Part shown: piece by piece, positions 16,951 to 25,036 of the stretch | Numbering within the stretch: the first letter of the stretch is position 1 | Layout of the letters: each line of letters opens with the position of its first letter | DNA from: Bacteroidota bacterium | GTDB taxonomy: Bacteria; Bacteroidota; Bacteroidia; Chitinophagales; Chitinophagaceae | Direction of reading: 5' to 3' | Length of the DNA: 64,000 nt | Assembly (NCBI GenBank): GCA_016868585.1 | Contig: VGGR01000003.1 | Location: 1 to 64,000, forward strand | The notes under the pieces: generated by a model | Seen by the model: the letters and a program-made list of their open reading frames with translations, nothing else | Databases searched by the model: none | What the model was told of the DNA's origin: nothing | Program-made: the position numbers and the translations under genes

Positions 16951-18813
16951 TTAACGCCCCATGTACACCATTAGAATCTGCACGTCGCTTGGGTTGATTC
17001 CCGAAATTCTACTTGCTTGACCCAGCGTTCGGGGTTTGACCCTCATTAGTTTTTCTCTTGCCTCATTTCCAAGCGAGGAAATCTTTTTATAGTCAAAGCC
17101 GTCAGGAATTTCAAGCTCTTCAAGTTGTTTCATTCGTTGTACCAACCCCCTTTCTTTTTCGATATAAACCTCATACTTAATCTGTACACCCGCCTGCTCA
17201 ATACTCTCCTTATCAAAATTTCCAAGTGCGCGGTTAATAGAATCAACCACACGCACCATGTCAAAAATTTCAATATCGGGGCGCAATAAAACCTTCTGTG
17301 CTTTTTGTTTTTCAACAATAGGCGCGGTGTGTAGTGTGGCAAACCAATCGTTCACTTCGGAAGGTTCTAAAAACAAAGAGTTGAATATTTTTTTGATTTC
17401 GTCTATCTCAGCTTGTTTTTTCTGAACACGACTCATGCGTTCTTGAGAGGCGAGGCCTATTTTATGGCTTAGTTCGGTTAGCCGTAGATCTGCATTATCC
17501 TGCCTCAACAAGGTTCTAAACTCGGCACGCGATGTAAACATTCGATAAGGTTCCTGTGTTCCCTTTCCGACCAGATCATCAATCAACACACCAATATACG
17601 CCTCGCTTCTCTTTAATATCAAACCCTCTTGGTCTTTTGCCGCCCGATGTGCATTTATTCCGGCCATCAGACCCTGGCAGGCCGCCTCCTCATACCCTGT
17701 TGTTCCATTTATTTGTCCCGCAAAGAACAGGTTGTTCAATATTCTGGTTTCAAGGGTATAATGTAACTGAGTTGGTGGGAAATAGTCGTATTCTATTGCG
17801 TATCCAGGCCTAAAGATTCTAACATTTTCAAAACCACATATATTACGAAGCGCCTCGTACTGCGTTTCTTCTGGTAATGACGTAGAAAACCCATTCAAAT
17901 AGACTTCAACCGTATTCCACCCCTCCGGCTCAACAAAAAGCTGATGACGATCTCTTTCAGCAAAGCGATTAATCTTATCCTCGATGCTGGGGCAGTAGCG
18001 CGGCCCAACCCCATCAATTCTTCCCGCAAACATCGGGCTTCTGTCAAAGCCGGTTTTTAAAACATCGTGGACAACCCCGTTGGTGTACGCTATCCAGCAA
18101 CTCCTTTGTTTTTTTGGCTTTTCGGTATCTAAAAACGAAAAACCTGTTATTTCCGTGTCCCCGGGCTGTTCTTCCATTTTTGAATAATCCAGGCTTCTTC
18201 CGTCAATTCTTGGAGGGGTGCCTGTTTTTAGCCTATCACTTTCAAACCCTTGATTTACAAGTTGTTCTGTAATTCCCGTTGATGCCTTTTCGGCCATTCT
18301 TCCACCCCCAAAGTTTTTTTCTCCTATATGTAACACCCCATTTAAAAAAGTTCCGTTGGTTAAGACAACAGATTTTGCCCTGATCTCATGCCCCAGTCCG
18401 GTTTTGACACCAAAACACATGCGGTCTTTTATAAGCAGCTCAGCGACCATATCTTGATAAAAATCAAGATTGGGGGTGTTTTCAAGCAATTCTCTCCATT
18501 TGAGATGAAACAACATCCTGTCGTTTTGGGCACGAGGGCTCCACATGGCAGGGCCCTTGCTACGGTTTAGCATTCTAAACTGTATTGTGGATAGGTCGGT
18601 AACTATACCAGAATAACCCCCCATTGCATCTACTTCCCTTACAATTTGCCCCTTTGCAATACCGCCCATGGCCGGGTTACAGCTCATTTGGGCAATTGTC
18701 TGCAAATTCATGGTAATTAACAGGGTGCGAGAACCCAGGTTTGCGGCAGCTGCAGCAGCCTCACAACCAGCGTGTCCAGCCCCAACCACTATAACGTCGT
18801 ATTCTTTAAACAC
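16951..18813 (-). CDS. mnmG: tRNA uridine-5-carboxymethylaminomethyl enzyme MnmG
   Basis: MnmG (GidA), with MnmE, installs the carboxymethylaminomethyl group at wobble U34 of several tRNAs using FAD, NADH and a folate donor. At 620 residues it is of normal length. Features: N-terminal dinucleotide fold VVVGAGHAGCEAA (about 8-20), SCNPAMGGIAKGQ, RPGYAIEYDYFPP, LFFAGQINGTTGYEEAA and a C-terminal helical domain ending with LGQASRISGINPSDV. The start is GTG at 18811-18813; the -7 box at 18818-18825 lies only 4 bases before it, so the mRNA is probably leaderless. A parS-like palindrome is 35 bases upstream of the start. mnmG often lies near replication origins. Confidence 0.96.
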   Translation of the reverse strand: MFKEYDVIVVGAGHAGCEAAAAAANLGSRTLLITMNLQTIAQMSCNPAMGGIAKGQIVREVDAMGGYSGIVTDLSTIQFRMLNRSKGPAMWSPRAQNDRMLFHLKWRELLENTPNLDFYQDMVAELLIKDRMCFGVKTGLGHEIRAKSVVLTNGTFLNGVLHIGEKNFGGGRMAEKASTGITEQLVNQGFESDRLKTGTPPRIDGRSLDYSKMEEQPGDTEITGFSFLDTEKPKKQRSCWIAYTNGVVHDVLKTGFDRSPMFAGRIDGVGPRYCPSIEDKINRFAERDRHQLFVEPEGWNTVEVYLNGFSTSLPEETQYEALRNICGFENVRIFRPGYAIEYDYFPPTQLHYTLETRILNNLFFAGQINGTTGYEEAACQGLMAGINAHRAAKDQEGLILKRSEAYIGVLIDDLVGKGTQEPYRMFTSRAEFRTLLRQDNADLRLTELSHKIGLASQERMSRVQKKQAEIDEIKKIFNSLFLEPSEVNDWFATLHTAPIVEKQKAQKVLLRPDIEIFDMVRVVDSINRALGNFDKESIEQAGVQIKYEVYIEKERGLVQRMKQLEELEIPDGFDYKKISSLGNEAREKLMRVKPRTLGQASRISGINPSDVQILMVYMGR

Positions 18814-18817
18814 GGAG

Positions 18818-18825
18818 CAAAGATA
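18818..18825 (-). promoter_or_regulatory. -7 box of mnmG, giving a leaderless transcript
   Basis: On the minus strand TATCTTTG matches TAnnTTTG exactly. Its last G (18818) is 5 bases from the G of the GTG start at 18813. In Bacteroidota the transcription start falls about 4-6 bases after the box, so the mRNA would begin at or beside GTG without room for a ribosome-binding site. Confidence 0.55.
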
Positions 18826-18847
18826 GCCCCATATTTCCTTGAATTAT

Positions 18848-18861
18848 GTTCCACGTGGAAC
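18848..18861. promoter_or_regulatory. parS-like centromere site
   Basis: GTTCCACGTGGAAC is a perfect 14-bp palindrome. Extended to 16 bases (TGTTCCACGTGGAACG, 18847-18862) it matches the ParB/Spo0J consensus TGTTNCACGTGNAACA at every specified position except the last base. It sits in the 49-base gap between mnmG and ybeY, abutting the ybeY stop codon. parS sites usually cluster in the origin-proximal part of bacterial chromosomes. No parAB genes are in the window. Confidence 0.75.
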
Positions 18862-18862
18862 G

Positions 18863-19303
18863 CTAAACGAGGGAAATACCATATTTATTAAGGTATCGGT
18901 CTTCTTTTTCCCTCATTTTCTTGATATCCAAACTTTTTTTGTCTCTATATCCACAAAGATGAAGGGCCCCGTGAAAAACAACCCTATGAATTTCACTTTT
19001 TAGGCTTATGCCAAGTGATTTTGCATTATCCCTAACCCTGTCAACGCTTATATATATATCTGCGGTTATTAGTTTGCCTTCAGAAAGATCAAAAGTTATA
19101 ATATCGGTGGCGTAGTTGTGCCTTAGGTACCGAAGGTTAATTTTCCTTATTGACCCGTCGTCGCAGAAAATGTAATTAACCTGCTTAATTTGTTTGTTTT
19201 CTGACTTAAATAATTTTTCAATGAAGTCCTTTAGGGCCGACCGATTACCAAAACCAATCGAACCAGAGGGAAAGAAAAAATAAACTTTTGATTTTGAGCT
19301 CAT
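18863..19303 (-). CDS. ybeY: Endoribonuclease YbeY (16S rRNA maturation)
   Basis: YbeY is a metal-dependent endoribonuclease for 16S rRNA 3-prime maturation and ribosome quality control. I take the ATG at 19301-19303 (MSSKSKVYFF, 146 residues) rather than a longer frame upstream, because family members start close to this point. Seen: NLRYLRHNYATDIITFD (about 56-72) and the active-site HGALHLCGY (111-119). The classical motif is HGxLHLxGYDH; here the third His is replaced by the sequence RDK (Asp121), a variant I believe is common in Bacteroidota. It lies downstream of divergent feoA and upstream of mnmG on the same strand. Confidence 0.85.
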   Translation of the reverse strand: MSSKSKVYFFFPSGSIGFGNRSALKDFIEKLFKSENKQIKQVNYIFCDDGSIRKINLRYLRHNYATDIITFDLSEGKLITADIYISVDRVRDNAKSLGISLKSEIHRVVFHGALHLCGYRDKKSLDIKKMREKEDRYLNKYGISLV

Positions 19304-19342
19304 AATTATCAAAATTCGTAAAGAAAAACCACTCAACAAGGA

Positions 19343-19350
19343 TAGCTTTG
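19343..19350 (+). promoter_or_regulatory. -7 box of feoA with adjacent inverted repeat
   Basis: TAGCTTTG matches TAnnTTTG, 18-21 bases before the candidate ATG codons at 19369 and 19372. Directly after it GCATTA and TAATGC around one T (19350-19362) form a 13-base palindrome covering the expected transcription start, a plausible operator or small leader hairpin. Confidence 0.5.
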
Positions 19351-19371
19351 CATTATTAATGCTTGTTTATG

Positions 19372-19599
19372 ATGGTTAGACTATCGGACCTTAAGCCGGG
19401 GCAGGAGGCAACGATCGAGGAGTTTGAAAGCTCAGAGCTCTTATTGAAACTCATGGAAATGGGGTGTATTCCAGGCGAAAAAATATTGGTTGAACAGGTA
19501 GCTCCGCTGGGAGACCCAATTTCGGTTTCTGTTTCCGGCTACCATCTTAGCCTAAGGAAAAACGAAGCAGAAATCATTTTGGTCAATATAAAAGACTGA
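19372..19599 (+). CDS. feoA: Ferrous iron transport protein FeoA
   Basis: This 75-residue SH3-like protein assists the FeoB Fe(II) permease. It has the family opening VRLSDLKPGQEATI, then LMEMGCIPGEKILVEQVAPLGDPISV and YHLSLRKNEAEIILV, and is of normal length. Of the two adjacent ATG codons the second (19372) gives the usual start. Unlike the common feoA-feoB operon, here nadD follows after 15 bases and feoB is 3.2 kb away on the other strand. Confidence 0.92.
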   Translation: MVRLSDLKPGQEATIEEFESSELLLKLMEMGCIPGEKILVEQVAPLGDPISVSVSGYHLSLRKNEAEIILVNIKD

Positions 19600-19614
19600 T
19601 AATCAATTATATAG

Positions 19615-20187
19615 GTGAAAATCGCTCTTTATTTTGGCTCCTTTAATCCTATTCACAACGGGCATCTGATTGTGGCTAATTACTTATTGAACCAAACAGA
19701 CGTAGAAGGGCTCTGGTTAATTGTTTCGCCTCAAAACCCAAACAAACAAGAAAACGGGTTACTAAACGAAAACCAACGTCTTCGTTTAGCAAAACTAGCC
19801 ACAGAACATGACGAACGAATTGGGGTTTCGGATATCGAATTTAATCTGCCTCGGCCTTCTTATACTATCGACACGCTTACTTGCTTGAGTGAAAAATATC
19901 CACAGCACGAGTATTCTTTGTTGATGGGTGCGGATAGTTTTCAGAACCTATACAAGTGGAAAAACGCCAATCAACTGGTGGCCAACTATCCACTATTTGT
20001 TTATCCACGACAAGGGTTTTCAATCAACAACAACATAGGCGCCCAACTCAACGGAATTGATGCACCGATGTTAAACCTTTCTGCAACCTATATTCGGCAG
20101 TGTGTTGCAAACGGAAAATCTATTCGATACATGGTTCCCGACTCGGTGCGGGAGGAAATTGAAAAAGGCGGGTATTATAAAAAATAA
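19615..20187 (+). CDS. nadD: Nicotinate-nucleotide adenylyltransferase NadD
   Basis: NadD adenylates nicotinate mononucleotide to deamido-NAD. The 190-residue protein opens with [19 protein letters not shown], the nucleotidyltransferase GxFxPxHxGH motif, and has [20 protein letters not shown] near the C-terminus, equivalent to the usual ISSTxIR adenylate motif, here SATYIR. The start is GTG at 19615, 15 bases after feoA, so both are probably one transcript. It overlaps chrA tail to tail by 13 bases. With nadA it serves the same NAD pathway. Confidence 0.95.
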   Translation: MKIALYFGSFNPIHNGHLIVANYLLNQTDVEGLWLIVSPQNPNKQENGLLNENQRLRLAKLATEHDERIGVSDIEFNLPRPSYTIDTLTCLSEKYPQHEYSLLMGADSFQNLYKWKNANQLVANYPLFVYPRQGFSINNNIGAQLNGIDAPMLNLSATYIRQCVANGKSIRYMVPDSVREEIEKGGYYKK

Positions 20188-21413
20188 CCCAACAGCAAAC
20201 AAATTGCAACAATTAACGGGGAAATAATTTTTGTAAAGCGCAGCAACAACACAGTACCAACCAATACCATAAAACTTACCCATCCTGTTGTGTTGTTTTC
20301 CAGCAATGAAATATCTCGCGAAATATAAAAGGTGGAGGCAATTAATATTCCCACAATGGTTGCGTTAATGCCTTCCAAGGAACGATAAACAACTGCATAT
20401 TTTTTTAGGTTGTGCCAAATGGGAAAAAAGAAAAGCACAAGAAGGGTGCCGGGTAAAAAAACAGCAAAAGTCCCAATCAAACAACCCAAGAATTGCATCC
20501 CGGGACCTTCTTTTTTTAGTGCTAATCCCCCCGTGAAAGAAGCAAAAGAAAACAAAGGACCGGGGACTGCTTGCACCAACCCCATACCCATATAAAAATC
20601 CTGTTGATCAATTTGAAGAACGTTAGGATTTTTTTCACGCACCGTGTTAGGACGAACACTCCATTGTTCGTACATCATAGGTAACAACACCTGACCTCCA
20701 CCAAAAACCAGGCTACCCAAACGATAAGTGTTCTCAAAAAGATTCAACGGTTTTCTTTCGGGCCAGTTGTGGGTGCGAGCCGTTTCGCTCAATAATCCCG
20801 CCACAAAAAAAATAATTCCAAAGAGCCAAAAATTCCACCAACGAATTTGTTTGGGCTTTTCATCGATCTGCGGAATTCGCTTACTACTAAAATTGGTTGC
20901 AATTCCTCCGGCAATCAACAAGACCGGAATCAGCCAAGGTCTTCCGAATAAAAAGACAGTTACAACAAGACCAGCACCCATGATAATCCACGTGATGGTA
21001 TTTCTAATTGCCAGCGGGAAAAGGCGAAGGATCGTAAAAACAAGAAACCCGGCCGCCATGGAAGGAATAAACCTAAACAAACCGACTCCAAATTTTTGCT
21101 GATTCAAAAAGGGAAGCAAAAACGAAAACCCACCCATAATTGTGCTGGCCGGAAAAATCCAGACCAAGAGAGTGAGCATAGCAAGAGGCACCCCTCCGCG
21201 TTTATAACCAATCAGGGTTAGGGTTTGTGTGGAGGAACCACCCGGCAACAACTGACAGAGTGTATTATATTCCATCAACTCTTTCTCGGTTACATAGGGT
21301 GTTTTATGGACAAAACTTTTAAACATCATACCCAAATGGGCCTGCGGGCCTCCAAAAGAAACAAGGCTGTGTGCAAGAACAGATCGCAAAAAAGGAAGAT
21401 GGCGAATCAGCAT
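20175..21413 (-). CDS. chrA: Chromate transporter family protein (two CHR domains)
   Basis: This 412-residue membrane protein is of the long-chain CHR family, with two homologous halves of about six helices each. N-half landmarks are [12 protein letters not shown] (about 19-30), [17 protein letters not shown] (about 49-65) and [15 protein letters not shown]. The C-half repeats them as [36 protein letters not shown] and [11 protein letters not shown]. The family exports chromate, sometimes sulfate; substrate is unproven here. The ATG is at 21411-21413; the divergent M20D gene begins 57 bases away. Confidence 0.88.
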   Translation of the reverse strand: MLIRHLPFLRSVLAHSLVSFGGPQAHLGMMFKSFVHKTPYVTEKELMEYNTLCQLLPGGSSTQTLTLIGYKRGGVPLAMLTLLVWIFPASTIMGGFSFLLPFLNQQKFGVGLFRFIPSMAAGFLVFTILRLFPLAIRNTITWIIMGAGLVVTVFLFGRPWLIPVLLIAGGIATNFSSKRIPQIDEKPKQIRWWNFWLFGIIFFVAGLLSETARTHNWPERKPLNLFENTYRLGSLVFGGGQVLLPMMYEQWSVRPNTVREKNPNVLQIDQQDFYMGMGLVQAVPGPLFSFASFTGGLALKKEGPGMQFLGCLIGTFAVFLPGTLLVLFFFPIWHNLKKYAVVYRSLEGINATIVGILIASTFYISRDISLLENNTTGWVSFMVLVGTVLLLRFTKIISPLIVAICLLLGYFL

Positions 21414-21470
21414 GGCACCCTAAAAGTAAAAATTTATCATTGTTATTGTATTTTCACAAAAACAAGCCCC

Positions 21471-22787
21471 GTGAATAAAATAATTTTATCCTGTCTTTTT
21501 ACAGTTTCCTCTATTACGGGTAATGCACAGGTGCGTAATTCCACAGCAGACCCCAAGCCGATGGTTCATTCAAAAGCAGAACTGCTGCAGTCAAAAACCA
21601 ATAGCTGGAGAGAGCAAATACATCAAAACCCGGAATTGGGGAATCGTGAGTTTAAAACAGCAAGGCTGGTTGCCGCTCATCTGCGCTCGCTCGGAATGGA
21701 AGTACAGGAAGGCGTTGCCAAAACAGGCGTGGTTGGATTGTTAAAAGGGGAAAGGCCGGGACCCTGTGTGGCACTACGTGCAGATATGGATGGGTTGCCC
21801 GTTACCGAACGCGTAAAAATTCCCTTTGCCTCAAGTGAAAAAACAATCTACGAGGGCGCCGAAGTGGGGGTGATGCACGCATGTGGTCATGACACGCATG
21901 TGGCTATTTTGATGACTGTTGCTGAAATTCTTTCTGGCATGCGTGATCAGCTGAGCGGCTCTGTAAAGTTTATTTTTCAACCAGCAGAAGAGGGACCCCC
22001 TGCCGGTGAAGAGGGAGGAGCAGCATTGATGGTAAAAGAAGGGGTAATGGAAAACCCCAAGGTGGATGTCATATTTGGATTACATATACAATCAGGTTTA
22101 GAAGTTGGGAGGATAAAATATAAGGCCGGATCACTAATGGCAGCAGCAGACTGGTTCAATATTATTGTAAAAGGTAAAGGAAGTCATGGTTCTCAGCCCT
22201 GGCGCGGAGTGGACCCTATTCAGGTTGGTGCGCAAATCATAGAGGGTTTACAGAATATCGTTAGCCGACAATCAGAGCTCAGCAAAGCGCCAGTGGTAAT
22301 TACGGTCGGTAAAATAAAGGGGGGTGTTAGACAGAATATAATTTCTGAAACCTGCGAAATGTCTGGGACAATCCGAACACTAGATAGCAAAATGCAAGGA
22401 GACGTACATGAAAAAATAAAAAGAACCGCCAAACTAATTGCCGCTGCAAATGGTGCTGATGCGGATGTTGTTATTGAAACACAAACATTGGTAACCTATA
22501 ACACACCTGAACTGGTAAAGCAAATGGTACCAACACTGGAAAAAACATTAGGCGCAACCAATGTAACCGAAACAGAATGGGTTACCGGTGCAGAAGATTT
22601 TTCCTATTATGGAACAAAAGCTCCGGCATTCTTTTTCTTTTTGGGAGGAATGCCCAAGGGACAAGATTCTTCTCAAGCTCCGCCACACCACACATCAGAT
22701 TTTTATGTTGATAACAGCGGCATGCCAGCCGGTGTTAAAGCACTTTGTAATTTGGTGTTTGATTATTTGTCTGCCGCAGCAAAATAG
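21471..22787 (+). CDS. Exported M20D-family amidohydrolase
   Basis: This 438-residue metallo-amidohydrolase resembles N-acyl-L-amino-acid, hippurate and IAA-amino-acid hydrolases. The start is taken as GTG at 21471, which gives a signal peptide ending TGNAQ; a longer open frame upstream runs antisense through chrA and is not credible. Motifs: HQNPELGNREF, VALRADMDGLPV (Asp metal ligand), HACGHDTHVAIL (Cys-His metal site), FQPAEEGPPAGEEGG (general base Glu) and VTGAEDFSYYG near the C-terminus. It probably releases amino acids from N-acylated or conjugated forms in the periplasm. It converges on feoB with a gap of 12 bases. Confidence 0.88.
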   Translation: MNKIILSCLFTVSSITGNAQVRNSTADPKPMVHSKAELLQSKTNSWREQIHQNPELGNREFKTARLVAAHLRSLGMEVQEGVAKTGVVGLLKGERPGPCVALRADMDGLPVTERVKIPFASSEKTIYEGAEVGVMHACGHDTHVAILMTVAEILSGMRDQLSGSVKFIFQPAEEGPPAGEEGGAALMVKEGVMENPKVDVIFGLHIQSGLEVGRIKYKAGSLMAAADWFNIIVKGKGSHGSQPWRGVDPIQVGAQIIEGLQNIVSRQSELSKAPVVITVGKIKGGVRQNIISETCEMSGTIRTLDSKMQGDVHEKIKRTAKLIAAANGADADVVIETQTLVTYNTPELVKQMVPTLEKTLGATNVTETEWVTGAEDFSYYGTKAPAFFFFLGGMPKGQDSSQAPPHHTSDFYVDNSGMPAGVKALCNLVFDYLSAAAK

Positions 22788-22799
22788 ACCCGAAAAGAA

Positions 22800-24914
22800 T
22801 TAGCTGAAAATACAATAAACCATCCAGGAAAGAACCCAGGCAAGTCCGGTCATGTAGAGTAATTGGATCATCGGCCATTTCCAACTTTTGGTTTCTCTTT
22901 TCACCACGGCCAGCGTGCTCATGCATTGCATGGCAAACACGTAGAAGGTCATTAGTGAAAGTCCGGTAGCGAGGGTAAACAAGGGTGTGCCATTAGAACG
23001 AACCGCCGCTTTCATTTTTTCATTCAGCAAGGCATCATCGCGGTTGTCTCCAACACTGAACAACGTTGCCATGGTTCCAACAAAAACCTCTCTGGCCGCA
23101 AAAGAAGTGACCAGTGCAATTCCTATTCTCCAATCAAACCCAAGTGGCGAAATAGCGAACTCTAATTGTTTTCCAATTAACCCGGCGTAAGAATTTTGGA
23201 GCTTGGCCGCATGAAATTCCCTTTTTAATTGTACCGAATCGGCACCCGGAACTGCTATATAGGACTGATAACTTTTTTCAACAGCTTGCATCCGTGCACT
23301 GGGCCCGTAGGTGCTTAGCCCCCAAAGCACCAGAGAAATAATCATGATTACTTTACCCGCATCAAACATAAAAATTTTAGCCTTGCCCAACATGGTGGGC
23401 AACAGATTTCCCCAACGGGGTGAGCGATACATGGGCAGTTCAAGGATAAAGAAACCCTTTTCTTTAATCTTTATGAACAGATTGGCTATATAGGAAACCA
23501 AAAACGCAAAAACAACACCAGCCATATACAGCCCAAGTAATACCAAACCCTGCAAGCTTATTACCCCAAACAAATAATTTTTAGGGATCACCAGCGCTGT
23601 GATGGTGGTATAAACAGGCAACCTTGCCGAACAACTCATTAAAGGAGTTATTAAAATGGTAAGCAGTCTTTCTTTTCTGTTTTCGATGTTTCTAGTGCAC
23701 ATGATGGCGGGCACCGCACAAGCAAATCCGCTAATCATGTGCATTACACTTTTTCCGTTTAAACCCACGCTTCTCATTAGTCTGTCAGACAAAAAACCGA
23801 TCCTTGCCATATAGCCAGAATCTTCTAATAGGGTAATGAGCCCAAATAGTATCATGATCTGAGGAACGAAAACAAGAATTCCCCCCAACCCGGCCACAAT
23901 GCCATTTATTATTAAATCAGAAAACAATGTGTTTGGAAGCGTAGAAGAAAGCCAACCACTCAGCATCCCAAAACCCAACTCAACCAAATTCATTGGGTAT
24001 TGTGCCAGCAAAAAAACACTTTGAAATAACAAAAACAAAACTGTTAATAAAATAAGGTACCCCCAGTTACGATGCAATAGCACGGCATCCAGCCTCTCCA
24101 TTAAAAAAACCTTTTTTAATGGATCTGGTTCGGTGACAGCCAACTGCATAACCTGTTTGATCTTTGCGTATCGCTGCAATATTTCACTGGCCTGTGTTTT
24201 GGTGGGGTTGAATTGGTACTGTTTTTCAATCTCTTCAATTTTATGCTGTATGTCGGGAGCAAATCCAAAATGTTCGTGGTTGATGAGGAAATGAATGGCT
24301 TTATAATCCCCTACGCCAACAAATTCGTCCTTAATTTTTTCTATAGCAATTGCTGCCAGCGACCGATTGTCGATAAAATCGCGTATCGGTATTTTATAAG
24401 CACCATTAATGGTAAGCTCAATCGCTTTTTGAAGTGCGCCGACCCCACCCCTTTTTCTGGCATCAACGGCTACTACCGGCACCCCCAATTCTCTTTCGAG
24501 TTCTGTCGGGTTAATTCTAATTCCTTTTTGGCGCGCCAGGTCCATCATGGTAAGCGCCACCACTACCGGCAACTTCAGATCAATTAGCTGCGTACAAAAA
24601 AGTAGGTTACGTTTTAGGTTGCTGGCGTCTGCTACCACCACAATTACAGCGGGTTTTATTTCGGCATCCTCCCCCATGATCACTCGGTAGGTTACCCATT
24701 CGTCCATTCTTTTGGGATACAAACTGTAGGTTCCGGGTAGGTCGATGAAATTCACCCGGTGTTTACCTAGCTGTGCGGTTCCTGTTTTTTTATCAACAGT
24801 TACCCCGGGGAAATTTCCTACCTGTTGGCGCAGCCCCGTCAAGCGGTTAAAAAGTGAACTTTTTCCGCAGTTGGAGTTGCCCACAAGGGCAATATGATTA
24901 ATAGTGATTCCCAC
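22800..24914 (-). CDS. feoB: Ferrous iron transporter FeoB
   Basis: FeoB imports Fe(II) across the inner membrane. The start is GTG at 24912-24914: an upstream extension to 25046 is rejected because a perfect -7 box lies inside it at 24933-24940. The resulting 704 residues hold an N-terminal G domain with GNSNCGKSS (12-20, G1), FPGVTVDKKTG (G2), DLPGTYSL (G3) and TMMD at the G4 position (usual N-x-x-D, so Asn is replaced by Thr). A helical linker and a permease follow with two Gate repeats, GFLSDRLMRSVGLNGKS and ISGFACAVPAIMCTR. FeoA is encoded separately 3.2 kb away. Confidence 0.94.
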   Translation of the reverse strand: MGITINHIALVGNSNCGKSSLFNRLTGLRQQVGNFPGVTVDKKTGTAQLGKHRVNFIDLPGTYSLYPKRMDEWVTYRVIMGEDAEIKPAVIVVVADASNLKRNLLFCTQLIDLKLPVVVALTMMDLARQKGIRINPTELERELGVPVVAVDARKRGGVGALQKAIELTINGAYKIPIRDFIDNRSLAAIAIEKIKDEFVGVGDYKAIHFLINHEHFGFAPDIQHKIEEIEKQYQFNPTKTQASEILQRYAKIKQVMQLAVTEPDPLKKVFLMERLDAVLLHRNWGYLILLTVLFLLFQSVFLLAQYPMNLVELGFGMLSGWLSSTLPNTLFSDLIINGIVAGLGGILVFVPQIMILFGLITLLEDSGYMARIGFLSDRLMRSVGLNGKSVMHMISGFACAVPAIMCTRNIENRKERLLTILITPLMSCSARLPVYTTITALVIPKNYLFGVISLQGLVLLGLYMAGVVFAFLVSYIANLFIKIKEKGFFILELPMYRSPRWGNLLPTMLGKAKIFMFDAGKVIMIISLVLWGLSTYGPSARMQAVEKSYQSYIAVPGADSVQLKREFHAAKLQNSYAGLIGKQLEFAISPLGFDWRIGIALVTSFAAREVFVGTMATLFSVGDNRDDALLNEKMKAAVRSNGTPLFTLATGLSLMTFYVFAMQCMSTLAVVKRETKSWKWPMIQLLYMTGLAWVLSWMVYCIFS

Positions 24915-24932
24915 GCAGGTTGGGTAAGGGTG

Positions 24933-24940
24933 CAAAAGTA
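24933..24940 (-). promoter_or_regulatory. -7 box of feoB
   Basis: TACTTTTG on the minus strand is an exact TAnnTTTG match, 18 bases before the GTG start at 24914. It fixes the feoB start, because transcripts from here could not encode any upstream extension. Confidence 0.6.
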
Positions 24941-25036
24941 GACAGACCTCGCCAAAGTGATTTACGAAATAAGAAGTACCTCTTGAATCCCATGTAAAAC
25001 CGACTAATTTAGCAATTCTTTGATCAACCAGCACCA

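Noticed and set aside
20988-21000. CACGTG inside chrA as a second parS
   Set aside because: The flanking bases do not match the TGTTNC/GNAACA arms, and it lies within coding sequence. The CACGTG copies near 15629, 29791, 29889 and 36809 fail likewise.
21225-21470. Upstream extension of the M20D amidohydrolase
   Set aside because: It is antisense to chrA, and the signal peptide begins at the GTG 21471.
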